Origin: Bedellia somnulentella
Taxonomy: Eukaryota > Arthropoda > Insecta > Lepidoptera > Bedelliidae
DNA: 64,000 bases
Assembly: GCA_963576735.1 (NCBI GenBank)
Contig: OY755170.1
Coordinates: 21,436,875 to 21,500,874, forward strand
Reading direction: 5' to 3'
Of this stretch, positions 24,401-39,400 are shown one piece after another. The translations under genes were made by a program, and so were the position numbers. The notes under the pieces were generated by a model. It ran no database searches, was not told the DNA's origin, and worked only from the letters and a program-made list of their open reading frames with translations. Numbering within the stretch: position 1 is the stretch's first letter; the number at the start of each line of letters is the position of its first letter.

Positions 24401-27400
24401 ATATTTCAATAGATTTTATACTCGTATAAAAATGATGTTGGGGAAATAAATTTTACGATCCAGTACTTCTAATACACATAATTTTTGATACCATAAATAC
24501 TCTACTTTGCATAAGACGCTATATACTAGTTTCACGTTCACTCGCTTGTAGGAACAATTAATTAGTTGTGGGTTAAATAAGTAACACGAAACTTCTCTAT
24601 GACGAAATTTCTGCTTTGTAATGAAAACTTGGAGATGATATAATAATTAGATTTAGAGCTAACTCGATTAGACCGCCCGGCTGAGATTACATTGAGTTCA
24701 AAATCAACAACAGTATAAGTTACTCGTGTCGAAACTACTTTGAGCCACCTTGTGACCTTTATTTTACACGGAACGTTTAAACGCATGAATTTAAAATAGT
24801 TTATATTTACGCATATATATTGTAAAAAGGTTTACAATTCTTTGTTCTTATTATTTTTAAATAATAAATTAACATATATTTACACATTTAACTATATATA
24901 CAGGTAAAAAATAAAATAAAATTATAATATATGAAAAACCTAACCTACATTAAATTATATAAAAAATACCCTCGAAATCGCTGCCGCCTGGTGGCAGGGT
25001 TCCGAGAAGGCTGGCTGCATTACCCCTTTGAATCGCTAAGCTGATTCTTTGAGCGAAGAATGCGCCAGCCCTCGGATCTCCGCATTTCTCGATCAGGCGC
25101 GTCGAAATTTCTTTGAAAAAACGACGCGCATCTGGGCCCCACGGACCGAGAGTCTCTACAGCAAAAGCTGAGAAGTAATGCTCCTCATCTAAATTGCTAT
25201 ATTTGCGCCTCTTCAGACCCTCAGCTTCAGCTGCCGCAGTGCCAGCTTTAGATGCAGACCCCGACAAATGAGACGGCGCTAGCGTGTCGACGCAGGTAGC
25301 GTCCCACACCAGCGTCCTCCCATTCTTCCATGGAATCAATGACATTCCGTCTGGTCTCTTACCATCGTCCCGCAGCAAACCTGATGGCTCCAGGATTGCT
25401 GGTATGTTGACAGTGGTAAGGGCCCGTCTGATAATATCATTGATTGCAGCATGGCGAGGTATGCGACAAGCACTACGACGACATGATAATCCATGGTGCC
25501 CCAACTGATCCACAAATACTCCACAGCGGCAGCGATGTCTCTCATTTATTTTGGTGCCCAATCGCAGACCCATAGCTAAAGAAAAGGAGCCTCTGTCTAG
25601 CAATGTGCCGAGGTTGCTCGATGGTAATGCTCTCAACCAATGCCCAGAATCTGGCTCACAGCAAGCCAAGAGACGCGCCCGCTCCGCCAAGTCAAGAGCT
25701 GAACTAAGAAGATTTGCTTGAACTTGACAGCAGAGGGGCTCGTCCCATTGCCTCTGAGATGCCAGACTGATGGGAACATTGACAGTAGGACCAACTATAT
25801 CCATCCAAACTTTCTTAGCATCTGTGAGATCGATGATCTCTGCCGAACTTAAAGCTTTACTAATGATGCTTAAGAAAAGATTGTAATTGGCAAAACCAGA
25901 TGACAAGAAAGCTGGTAAGGCTATACTTGAAACGCTGCGGATGCCAATACCACCGTACCGTATTGGGAGCGTGGCTTGTGTCCAGCAGCGTTCATTTAAG
26001 GAAATGTTGAGAATTTTGATCAAATTTTTTTTTAATCACGTTGTCTATGTCCGAAAGGACTGAGATTTGCCTCCATAAACCAGAACATCTCAGTACATAA
26101 GTAAATTTTGGAACAAACAAACAATACTTTATTATTGTATATGCTACATGAGGGTTAAGTTGTGCCAATAAAGAAGATGATTCCTGAAATTTAGAAATTT
26201 TTCTGCTATAAATTTTGGAATAGAATCATCCAGAACTGGGGCACCTAGGAGGCGAAGCGAAGCCGAATTTAAAATTTTGATACCTGGGGCTAATGAATTG
26301 AATTTTGATTGCATTTCTGTAACAGTTTCTTTGTTTAAATCGGGGCCAAAATACAGTTCACACTTTTCATAATTCAAATCTAGACCATTTTTTTTTAATT
26401 CTTCTATTATTGTTTTCAAATCGTTTATAACTTGTTTTGCCTCGCCTCCAATGGTGCCGTCATCCAGGTACCACACATTAAACTTGGAGGCTAAGTTTTT
26501 GATGTGTGGGTGTATAGCCAAACTGAATATAGCTGGGCCCAGAGGGTCACCTTGCTGGCAACCGACCCATGAATTTAATATTGTAAATAGATATCATGAA
26601 TCAAAATATCATAACATACTGGTTACGTTTGTCATTATGCAATTAATGAATCCTTTATTGTGGTTAATTTTTTCAAACCATTTTATGTTTGATAGTTTTT
26701 GTTTGTTGTTTTGTAGCTGATATTCAACTTTAATTTCTCTCGCTGGAGCAAGTTTAACTGTTGATTGGGATTGCTTTAAAAAAACACATCTTAAATAAAA
26801 TTACATACATATACTCACGGCTTTAAATCCTTTGAAGGGGTAGCCAGAGCTACGGAATTAGAAATTCCCCAGCCACTTTTAAAAGTTGCGTGGGGAAAAG
26901 ATGGTGAAATAAAGGTTTTTGGTGATGTGTCTCCAACCGCAAAGTCCAAAAATCCCTTAAAAGCCCCAATATCGTTAGACGCCTTTTTCGTACACCCAAC
27001 GGAAGAAATGGGGTAGTGCTATTCTAAGCCGACACTACACATCTAATCTTAAATAAAATATTTTATTTTTATCTTAAACAAAATTACTTGCAAAAAAACT
27101 ACCTACCTATAACCACATTTATAAATCTTAAAAGAGCGCTTAAGAAATAAAAAAACAATACCAGTTATTGGACCTTGTGTTGGAAAAATATTGTTAAAGT
27201 ATTTTACCCGCAGCGTTATTTGCGCACCGCAAAAATTTTGGTATTAACTCTTGTTCGACAGGTGACAGACAGACGGGCATGTGAGTGACAGGTATAGACT
27301 TCTGATAAAATACTTTACACGTGCTCTACTATACAAAAAATAAACATAAAAATATTTCCGCGAACCAGAAATTTTATTACCTATTCAATAGGCTGAAATA

Positions 27401-30400
27401 CAAAAAAATGTAGACTCGCACATTTTCAGATTTAACACACAGTCACCCAGTCTCACACAAAACAAAATGGTCGACATCGTTCAACCGTTAAAATTACATT
27501 TAGCTAAAATTTATAATTACCAGCCACATCCGAAATAGTAGCGTTGCCAACACATTTGACGAAGTCAGGAAAAAAGTTCACCATGATGATTCCGCCATTC
27601 TTTTTCTGGAAATAAAATAAGATGTTACTTATCCACGGTGTGTCCTTCCTTAAAATCACACGTTAGGGTCATTATCAATTTGGGTGATGGCTATAAAGCG
27701 AAAGTTGTGGAATTATGTTCCATAAATAAAGCGCGCATCAATTAAGTGTATCAGTTATTGCTAATAATAGTAGTTATAAATTAATTACTATATTTTTTTA
27801 GTTTAAGTCTTAAAAAAAAGAGTAAACACCTAATAATTTCAGTGATTTATAATGATACATACAAATAGAATAAAAATGGAAGCTTTTTTATTGTGTACAG
27901 AATACGTATACTTCCAGCACTAAATTATCAAATATATCAACTATTCCCATACACGATACATCCAATTGTCAAAACTCATACTTATTTTCATAGTTGAATC
28001 TTAAAATAAAAGATGGTTATTGATGGGTCCCCACCCAGAATAATCTTTGAATGAAGTAAGAGGATAGTGCTATTTTAAGCTAATACACACATATACTCAC
28101 GGCTATAAATCCCGAGAAGGGATAGCCAGAGCTAATACTATAACTAAAAATAAAAACTATATAAGGGAGACTTCACATCCATGAGATACGATCAATCAAT
28201 ACTCAAAATTAGTATGTACTCGTAGATAACGAACGATACGATACGATAATAAAGAACGCTAGTCCACAGAGTTAACTATGATATAAAAAAAAAATGATAT
28301 TTTCATTATTGACAAACAATTGATTTTTTATAATTTTTGATGAAAATAGATTAAACTACTAATTTTTCCGGGATAAAAAGTTTCCTCTTAATTGGGGTCA
28401 TTACCTAGCTGTTTGCTTAATTTAATTTAAGTACAATATTTAATTTAAGTAAGCGTCTTCAAACACACAAACATATACAATTTAACATTTATAATATAAA
28501 TTGGATAACACGATAAGAAAAGATCAGAAAGCTGAAATATTTTTAAGTGGCATCTGATAAGCTTGAAGCTCTTGCAAAAACGAGGTACTCGCTTGTTTTA
28601 CGCATTTTTGTAATATCTCCCTCGCAGTAGTTGGATACACAACATCAATACAAAATAGTATGAACACAATATACCAATACTGGTACAATTCGAACAAACG
28701 TGTTTGTGGAGCAATATGAGCGCAGAAACTAAACTGAAAACTCCTGGTCGCTGCTTGGGATAATAAATTGTATGTCTCCATTGAACTTTATTGTACCTAT
28801 ACTCCGTTGCAGAACTGAAAATTGATTTAAAAGCGACTTTTCCATAATGTATTTGTTCAAACCGAATTGTGAAGCGCTTCAGATTGTTGAGTTGAATTGT
28901 AAAGCAACATATTATACATACTTTGAATTCAGTTCAAAATTAGTAAAACGTTGAATACCAAATCCAAGCTTGCTTTAAACGAAACATTATGGGACTGAAA
29001 TGGTATTTGAATTCGCTCGCTTCACTCCACAGTGGTACCGCCATAGGCCATTAATCGGTAAAGTCGACTATCAAATACTATTCATTTTATTGTTTTTACC
29101 GATAAACCGATAAACAAGCTATCCAAAAAGTATAAATATGTCACCCTTTTCATTTGAGAACAATTTGGTTTTGACACTCAAAGTGAAAGCATCTTACCCT
29201 TATGCTCGCCGTTATCAGTGACTCATTAGAACATTGTTTATGCGGTAGTGAATTCTCAGAATTGCATTGTTTGTGAGTGACTTCCGGGATATGGATTTCC
29301 AAGAACAAGGTATGTATTACAATTCAGGTACATTTTAAACCGTTATCTGTCATATTAGAACATGTTTGTCCCTTCTAATGTACAACAATATTTTGTTTAA
29401 AAATAAACATTATTTTGACTTTTCCTAAAGTTTTAAGAGTATGTCAGATATCGTCAATGGTTCTCACATAGTACAATTTTAAGATTAAAGTGTCTTCTTT
29501 CGAATACAAAAACATTCAGCCGCCAAGAGCTGCCTATGTAGCTTCTACGAGTTCTTAAAGACTACTGCGTAGACTCAAAATTAGCAAATTCTCAAAACCC
29601 GATACAACAGTTTTAACTTTTCTTTCCAGGTTATACGATTAAATGTACCTTTACAAGGATGCATTTATTTTAGTTATGGCTATTGGAACATGGCGGAACA
29701 GTTGCAGAGAAACATAAACATATTTTAAGTAATTTTCGAGAAATATGAATTAGAAACCGCGCGTCTTTTGATTCAAGAATATCCGTGGTTGAACCTTCCA
29801 GCTTCCGTCCACAAAGTGCTCATCCACGGGGCTCATGTAGCGCAACACGTTTTAGTATCGTTCGGGGAGTTATCTGAAGAGGCAGCTGAATCAAACAATA
29901 AATTCTATAAGTCCTTCAGACGAGATCACACGCGCAAGATGTCAAGAGAAGTTAGTAATTCGGATTTGCTAAATAGACTTTTATTCAGTTTGGATCCATT
30001 TATTACTGGCCTTCGAAAACTCCCCCGTCAGAAGAAAAGTGTTATGTCTAAAGAAGTGTTACATCTATTAAAAGTTTGATTTATATTCCAATTTATTTGT
30101 AGTACTTTTTTTCAGTTAAGTATGAGATGTATGCATACTTAGCTGTAAGTTTAAAATAGAAATAGTTATAACGTATTTTTTATGGTAAAAATAGTAAATT
30201 GACAATTTTATTAATACCAAAAAGTAGATATTTCGTAGTTATCATTAGAAATAAATTAATATATTTATACCTATTTATTTTATTTCTTTGAATTGTATAA
30301 AAATCATGGTGGTGGTATACTTTTACTTCTTTATTTACTTCTAACAATTAAATACATCATTAGTATACAATCTTAAACGTTATTTTATTGATTTACCAAA

Positions 30401-33400
30401 AAAAATGCAAATTAAGAGAGTAAGGTATTTATGACCGCCCTTGTATGGCGGCGGTACCACTGTGCACTCCTTGCAACTCAAATAATTGGTAACTTTCAAA
30501 AACGACTAAGCGGTAGAGACACAAATCGCGCGGTACGTCTTTTTGTTCATAATCATTGGTCATATGTAAGTTTAATTGGGCATGTGTTTGATAATCTGCA
30601 AGCAAATAATGTTGTGACTAAGTTTCAGTTTCAATTGGTGTAGGCCCAACCCAGGATTTGAACCCTCATTGTCTGCACGATAAGCTACCCGCTGACCTAT
30701 CACGGTTGTCTTTAGTAAAAATTGGTTTAATAAACATTCCAGGATTTCTTTTAAGCCACCTAATACAAAGTTTTTAGAGAACGTTACCGCACCATTTCCC
30801 AGCGGTAGTATTGTTGAACCGTATAATGAATTTCATGAGCCCTTGTTTTCCAAAGTATGCATAACGCGAGAGCACGCCGCAATGTTGTGTTATACATACC
30901 ACAGCTTGGATGATATCGTCGGGAATATTCCTCTTATGCGCGCATATGCTGTAGACAGACGAGTGGCTAAAGATGACTGGAGCCTTTGATACTCGAATGG
31001 CGGCTCGGGTTGTGTTTTCCCCGACGTGCGATAAATCCACCAGCATTCCGAGACGATTCATTTCACGGATTACTTTCTGTCAAAATTAATAATATTTTAT
31101 GTAATGGTATAGGTCATAATCATAAGTCATAAATTTTTTTCATTCAATTTTAAAGTAACTTATAAATTTTGCATGTTTTGATGTGAGTGAAATTACATTG
31201 ATGCAATAAGTTCTTAACAATATATTTTAAAAAGAATTGAAGGGTTTGAAGTACTCAGCAAATTTAATTTCAAATAAGAAGGGAAGTGAGTTTAGAAAGA
31301 GCCATATTGTAGCAGCAGAAATGAAAATTCAGAGTTAACTGACTTATTTATAGTGTTTGTTGGAACTATGTAGTTATACTCGTATTTATGTTATTCCAAA
31401 AATTGCCTTATGCGACATGACTTTAAGTTTTTTAGATTTCCTTCTTTACTATTTTTAAAGGGAAGCAGGTATAATGAATATCTCATTCGAATAATTACTT
31501 ATCGAATAAACATACTTATAGTTTTTTATTACATGCCCAAAGAAATAAGAAACTTTGTATATTTATAAACCCATTCATGTAACAAAATTTTAAGTCTTTT
31601 TTTCGTTAGCTTCGGAAATTGATTTGATATGTGTTCTAGGACGGACATACATGTAAGCATAAGGTAATATAAATTTTTATCATCTCTGATTCGGCTACGG
31701 CTCTCCAAAAACATAACGCATTCTGCAATTAGATGACATAAATGACATTCGTCATTTATGGGCACTAAGAACTAGCACAGTTTTATGTTTTATATTATCG
31801 AGAGAATTTATCGTAGTCGACGTATGAAAGTTTTATTCTAGAGCTCATGCTGGAAAGATACACTTATGTCGATTAAAATCTATTGTTCGTTCTCATCGAT
31901 GTTTCAACATTGCATCTCGGTCTTGAAAGGCAATCTATTAAATCAGTTCGGTAAATATCATTTAGTAGTAAGCTATCGTTTGAATGTAAATGGATACATC
32001 AATTGTTTCTTTAAAGTGTTTCTATTGATTTTCTAAGTGGTTTATATTCATTTACGTTGAAATTTGTTGTTTGGACCAGTTTTCTTTTTATGTGTTTTTC
32101 TGATTCGCAGATATGGATCAGTGAAAAAAATATCTCATAGGGTAGGTGATCATATTTAGTACCTAAGAGCATCTTTCAAACGATCGATTTTCTGACAAAG
32201 CAATTCAGAAACTTCAAGGATTAGTAGATATAGCATAACAATGTAAAGGTTTATGTGCTAATAAAAACTAGTGTAACAATGTTACATTTGCCACAATAAC
32301 GAGAAAGCAACAGTTTTATCCCTAAATGATGTGCTATGAAAAATGTTATGATGCTGAAAGATACTCAGAGTGTAGTTGGAAACTTCAAGTGAATAATTAA
32401 GCTTAATTGCGAGGAAGAGAAATACGAATACGAAGTATATGTTTTGCTAGATACTCTTGGAAACGGCCAAGTTTTTAATTTTCCATTTAATGTTAATAGG
32501 AGTCCATATATTCGCGGTTGTAAAGCTATAACTATTGCTAGGTATTCGTAGAAACGACGTTAGTTATAAATGTATGATATCGACGAAACAAAGTTATAAA
32601 TTTTACATTATATTTTCTATAAACTTAGTGTACCATACTCAATAACTCATATGTGTGTGTTATACTCAATATGAATATCGGGACTTGGCCTTAGTCTTCC
32701 TGCCCGATTGCGGGTTGGCAAACTTAAAGGACTACTTAAGTCAAAGTGCTGGGACCGAATGCTTTGTGTGCCCTCCGAAGCAATAAATTATATTAATTTT
32801 GGGATAATCAAGTGAGTCCGAGCCGTGAGTTGAATGTTCTGACCGTTTACCTACGGAGGCAGTTAAGATATATCGGATTGGAAAGTTTTGTTGTGAATTT
32901 TGTTCCCAATCGATGTTTTAATTGAACTCGCATAAATTATTTTGGTAAGGGAATATTGGATATATAGATTTTACGACCTTACATTTTACAAGATTTTGTG
33001 AAAATTGCATATTATTTGATTATCTATTATTCCAGTTACATTATGTATTTGTACATAATCAAAAAGAAATATAAAGGCAAAATTAAGTTTTGTTATATAT
33101 TTTATCAATAAGTTTTGATTCTGAGAAACAGCTCTACATGTACCGTAGTACTCGTGTTCTCAAATAAACACGATAACTATATATAATCAGGTTATAATTT
33201 AAACTTTAACATTCAAATGATATTCTTTATTTTCAAACAACCAAATTGTTGTTTGATGTTTGTTTGACTAATCACAAAAAGCAATCGACTCAACATCAGT
33301 AATTCGATTTCACAAAGTTCGCAACAAGCCACAGGGTTGACACTCGCTGGTGGGATTCATAATTTCAAACTTCAAGGTAAGCCGCTCGTAGCTGAGCAAT

Positions 33401-36400
33401 TTTTTTCTGAAATGAGGTTTCCGAGGTGACGGCAAAAGTTTCATTTGAAATATAAAATAAGCCTGAAATACTGCGTCTTATGCATAATAACGTCGTCGCC
33501 AGGAATTGTTGGCGATCCATTTAGCTTTGCCAGGGAACCGAGTTTAATAATATGATAATGAAAGGGAAAAATTGGCTGATTTGAACCAGATTTTTATTAC
33601 TTCGGGCCAGACTCTCCGAACTACATGTGGTGTATAATTTACATATCCAATCTACTTTGAATTTCTACTTTCTATTTCAATTTTCATTGATTTATTCTCT
33701 CTTTGACGTTTTGTCTATATTTTAAGGGCCGGCGCTCACTGCCGGCATGGCATGGCAAAGGATTTCAATACAGATATAGCATTTTTAATCTTATTACCAT
33801 GCGTATAGAATTCATTTTGACACAACGATGCCGACGTTCTGTCCTACCGCGGCCTCCCTCGGCAACGTTGTGTCAAAATAAAGTAAAATAATTCTATACG
33901 CATGGTAATAAGATTAAAAATGCTATATCTGTACCAAAATGCTTTGCCATGCCATGCCGGCAGTCAGCGCCGGCCCTAAGACTCTAAGACTCAAACGTTC
34001 ACGACGTATATCCCCAAAGGGGTGGCAGAGGTATTATTACTAATTGAAATCTTTTGTTGAATAGGGTAGGCATATATTACTTAATTTCACTTACCATTAT
34101 CACAATACGTTGTCAGTGAAATAACTAAGAATACTATGAACTATCAGTACGCTCTCCATGAACTTAATTATAGGATAAAAATAAAATATACTTAGACGGC
34201 AAAAAAAATATCATTATTGCCCACATATAGTATGCCAAAGCACAGGGTTAATCAGGTTATTCGAGCCTGCAATATTCAAAGGATCTTCGGTAAAGCATAC
34301 CAATAAAATTTACGGGATTGCCCCCTGGAGGTCGAAACCAATGCCTCTAACAATGAAACACTTTGCCACTAGATAATGTAGAAAGTTGCATATCATATAA
34401 ATTTATACTTGTATATTTACCTCCCCGAACTCGGTCAATCCGTTGACAACTGGAACGTCGTTAGAAGAGTCGGCCCTGAAACCAAGTGCAAAACCACTAA
34501 TTAAAAAAAAAAAAAAACGGATCTTATAGTATCTTTTTGCTGTGTAGTGCCGGCTTAGAATATCACTACCCCATTTTTTCCGGTGGGTGTACGTAAGAGG
34601 CGACTAACGGAGGAGACCCATCACCAACAACCTTTATTTTACCATCTTTCCCCACACAATTTTCCAAAAGTGGCTGAGAAATTTCTATTTCGTTGACTCT
34701 GGCTACCCCTTCTATGGATTTATAGCCGTGAGCATATGTATGTATGTATCTTTTTACACTAGCATAATATAATTGAAGGACTTATGGTAAAGCTTACTTA
34801 AGCAATTATATTTCTAATGATGTGTAAGATTTCCCATTTAAAATCTGAAAAATAGACATTCATACTTCATTATAATATAAATGCTGTCAGCAGCGGGATT
34901 CCAACCCACGGCCTTCATATCCAGAAACTTACCAACTACACCACAGATATCTCCAATTTATATTTTTCTGTATTATTCTGTGCCGTGTAGTGCCGGCTTA
35001 GAATATCGCTACCCCTTTCTACCCACGGGTGTCGTAAGAGGCGACTAATGGTATTGGGGCTTTTTATTGGATTTTTGGGCGATGCGGTTGGAGACCCATC
35101 ACCAAAAACCTTTATTTTACCACCTTTTCCCCACTCAACTTCCAAAAGTGGCTGAGGAATTTATAATTTATTGGCTCTGGCTACCCCTTATAGGGATTTA
35201 TAGCCGTGAGTATATGTATGTATGTATGTATTAAATAATAATTTAAAAATAATTGAGAACAGAAATTGGAAAGTTGAATAACTACCGATTTATATCTGTT
35301 GTTTTTGAAAAAACGTTTTTCATAGCATTTATTTTATTCTTCAATAATTTTTAATTATTTCTTTATTCTGTTATTGTGCAGGTAGCACATTCACTTAAAC
35401 AAATACAAGTTTTATAAAATATATTGCACTCTTGGTAAACTAAAACAATTTGTAATACGTATTTCAACATTTCTCGGGAAAATTAAAGTAATAAGAAGAA
35501 GTAAGTATCAGGAAAGAATTAAGACTCCTAAACGATTTTAATATATGTACAGTCAGTTATTAATCTTATGATATCTTTCTAGCTTCACCTAAGTCTAATA
35601 ATGAAATGTGCGAAAAAAGTACAGCATCCCATCACCAATTAAGGTAATGATGACTGCAAACTCTTACAACATGCATACATATATACTCACGGCTATAAAT
35701 CCCTAGAAGGAGCTGAGGAATTAGAAATTCCTCAGCCACTTTTGGAAAGTCGAGTATAAAAAGATAGTAAAATAGAGGTTTTTGGTGATGGGTCTCCAAC
35801 CATATCGCCCAAAAATCATTTTAAAGCCCCAATACCGTTAGTCGCCTCTTCACCCACCGGAAGAAATGGGGTAGTGCTATTCTAAGCCGACACTACACAT
35901 CTTAAACATATCACACAAATCTTACAACATATAAATATATTTTTTGAATGTTTTATGAATAAAAAACGTTAAGAAAAATCGGTGGGATTTTTGCAATCTC
36001 GAAACTACTCGTATGCAAACTCTATAAAAGAAAATGTATGAGTTCCACTTTTTCTGAAATAAGCATTCCTTTGTCTTAATTCTTCTGTAGCGCAGGTTGA
36101 ATGGCGAAATAAAAGACACTTTACATGACAAAAGAAAGAATCCGGAGCAATCGCAAAAGCTTTCATGTTTTTGTTGAAAAGTTACTTCGTCTGAGTGCTA
36201 ACATTCGCTTGGCTTCGCCATTTCTATTCGCTTATACCAATTGTGGCATACTGAGTTTAAATCATATTTAAAGAAATTTAAAATAATTTGCCGTGTAGTG
36301 TTAGCTTGTTGCCGTTAGCACCGGTTTAGAATGTCACTACCCCTTACCCTACCACCTACCCACGGGTGCCGTAAGAGGCGACTAAGGGTGTAGGGATTTT

Positions 36401-39400
36401 TTAAGTGGTTGTTGGGCGATGTGGTTTGAGATCCATCACTAATCTCCCGATCAACTTCCAAATGTGGCTTAGGAGAATTCTTGAATAGCTTGATTCTAAA
36501 TTGACAAAGGGGAAGTATAATAAATGTTATATTATGTGATCCAATGAAAAATAATGTCTGTCGTCAAAGGGGTGATAAATGATACTTGTATCGTAAAAGA
36601 GATAGAAAAGAGGCTTAATATAGAGGAAAGATGGAAGTAAAATGTTACATAAACATACTTACAGCTGCAGACCCCTAGGGTCTAGAAGCTCTAGAGCTTC
36701 AGCATAAGAAATTCCTCACCCACTTTTGGAAGTTGGGTGAGGAAAAGACTGTGAAATTAAAGTAGTTGGTGATGGGGATGTACACTGTTTCAGCCGAAAA
36801 ACATTTAACAGCCCCAATTCACTTAGTTGCCTCTTACGAACCCCCACGGGAAGGTTAAACTATACTAAGACAAACGTTACATACAAGTATACAAGTAAAG
36901 TGCTGAAAGAGAAATATAGAGCCAAGTTGACCGGTAATGCCTGTAACGGAAGATACATTAAGATAAAAAGTAGAAAGGTATATAAGAAAATGATGAAGTG
37001 GACAATAAAAGAACGTATATGAAAATTATGAAGGAGGTAAATATTTGCCAAGATCGTTTTAAACCTATTCATCTAGAAATATTGATGCCCTATTGAAACA
37101 GGCGATATCTGTTGAAATTATCAAAATAGAAACAATATTTGTTCACAAAATAGTAGTGAAAACATAAAACGTCTCTTTTAAAATGTCTATTTTTCTCCGA
37201 AGCTTTTTAAATCCTTTGAAACGCTAACGAGATTTCGTTAATTAACTCCTACAGTTCATATTGGTTCAGTCACTTAATAGAATTTCTAATTGCCAACCTA
37301 GGATTTATTTAATTTTCTGATACCGAGTTTTTTTAATCAAATTCAACGAATATTAAAACACTTTTAACGGATATTTTTAATTTAAAACGCTATTTTCCTA
37401 TTTTCAACGTTCAGTATAATCTCATAAAAGCTAAATAAACGAGCAACAAATATGCAGGCTAAATATTTGGTATCAGCTAAATCTTTTGACCTAGATTTAT
37501 AAAAATAATACGAAACAATATTTCGCTCTTTGTTATGAAATGTCGAGTCTCACTTCCAGATGCAAATTAAAATGAAAACATCTGTTTTCCGAGGTACTTT
37601 TCTACCAGAGAGTTCCAATTAGGCCCTTGTTTTGTTTATGGAAATCCTTGGCTTTATCCTTTACTTTACGACATTGGACTTGTGAATATTAACCTGAAAC
37701 CAAGTAGATATAAACTGTTAGAAACCGTTTAAGGCGAATTCATTTTTGTTTTTCATTCAGATTTTTTAACGAATACTATTTAGGTTTCGATGATTTTAGG
37801 ATATCGGAATGTGATATTTCTAGACAATTCAAAATTCATTCCTGCTAATTCGTTTACGATATTTTTCTAGAGTTAACCACCTAAATAATTTTTTATACAT
37901 TTGACAGCAACAATAATAGCGCAGAGATTATTAGATTATTCCAAATATAAATTAAAATGAAAACCGAACCCTTTTTTATTCAGTTACTGAGTTAGTTATA
38001 AAATATCATCATCATCAGCCAATAGTCTCTCACTGCTGAATATAGACCCCTGACGAAGATCTTCATAAAGACAAGTGTCACCGTAACAAAAATACTTAAA
38101 AGTTGATATCAATAAAAGATCTAAGTAAACATTGGCACAGATTATAAAATGAAATTAAAACGTAGCGTTCTTGCAATTGCGCTAGGTACACAAGTGTCTC
38201 TCGTCCAATACTCAACATTAGTCAAGAGCGTCTGGAGAGCTCAATTTAACATTTCAAATGGATTTCAAGCGAGATTGTAATATTATTTCTGTATTTATCG
38301 TCACCATTTTATACTAACTGTAGTCTTGTTCCCATTTTATGTAACATTACTTTCGAAAAACATATTTTAAACAGGCAAGCCTTCTTTTAGCGCTATAGCA
38401 TAGGTAAACCACTAACATATCATAGTTTATTGGTTATCAAAATAATCATATACCACTTTTTGAACTCTCGCTATCTTTTTGAAGTCTTTTTATTTGCTAC
38501 CAAAGTTCATATTCAGAGGAGGATGGGCACAAATGTATGGCACCTGGTCCCAGCACCAATCAGGATGAGTGATACGTCGTTTGAAGGGTTATTTTTGTTA
38601 AAAAAACCAAAGGGCTTGTCCTAAATTGGTGCCGTTTTTGAGAAAGATTACTTTAAAAGTTTTGTTTTGACAATACTGTTCGTCATGTTTTTGATACATT
38701 TTCGATTTAATTATGACAATTTTTTGCAAACTCTGACAGATTTTACAATGTCACTTCAGCATTGAGATGTTTTAAGTATAACATAATTAGTAAGTTACAC
38801 CAGAAACATGAATTATCATAATTTCACATAATTGCCAAAATTAAAATTTTCAAAAAACTGTACTTCAAAATCGGCAGCTCTAACAAGATTGCTCCCATAG
38901 TCTTCTTTTCTACACTAACAGGGCTTTAGAATGATATATGATTCAACTTGATTGAGAGACATTTGACACACATCAACTTCCAAAAGTGGCTGAGGAATTT
39001 CTCATTCCAAAGCACTGGCTATCCCGTTAAGAGATTTATAGCCGTGAGTATATATATGTATGTATTTATTTGCCTATTTCTAAAATTGGTTAAATGTGGG
39101 TGTTGCCTTTAAGTTAAAATTACCCTCGAAGCCTTCTTTATTGTTCTAATACCCTACTCACAATAAGTAGTTCTCACGTAGTTCTACTAAATATGAAACC
39201 ACATAAGTCAAAACTCTTGACAGTATGGCTGGCGGAAGAAAACTGGTTTTATATATCCTACATTTTTGCATTCGCGCAGGTAATACGGCATCCCTGCTTT
39301 GAGGCGGTTGAGCTGCGAGGCGTACAATATATTGTGCTGAGAGGTCTCATATTGTTTTTCTCTTACTTTTAAATATTAATTTCTATATTGAAGGCGGAAA

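Noticed and set aside
28524..28781. 85-codon minus-strand ORF
   Set aside because: Composition looks random and there is no supporting context; longer chance ORFs occur elsewhere in the window.
31529..31765. 78-codon minus-strand ORF with a Cys-rich start
   Set aside because: No family pattern, no splice or promoter context, and it lies in a dipeptidase intron. Not reported as a gene.
34936..35145. 69-codon minus ORF through the family A copy
   Set aside because: Arises from the repeat and is interrupted in other copies, so not a conserved coding frame.
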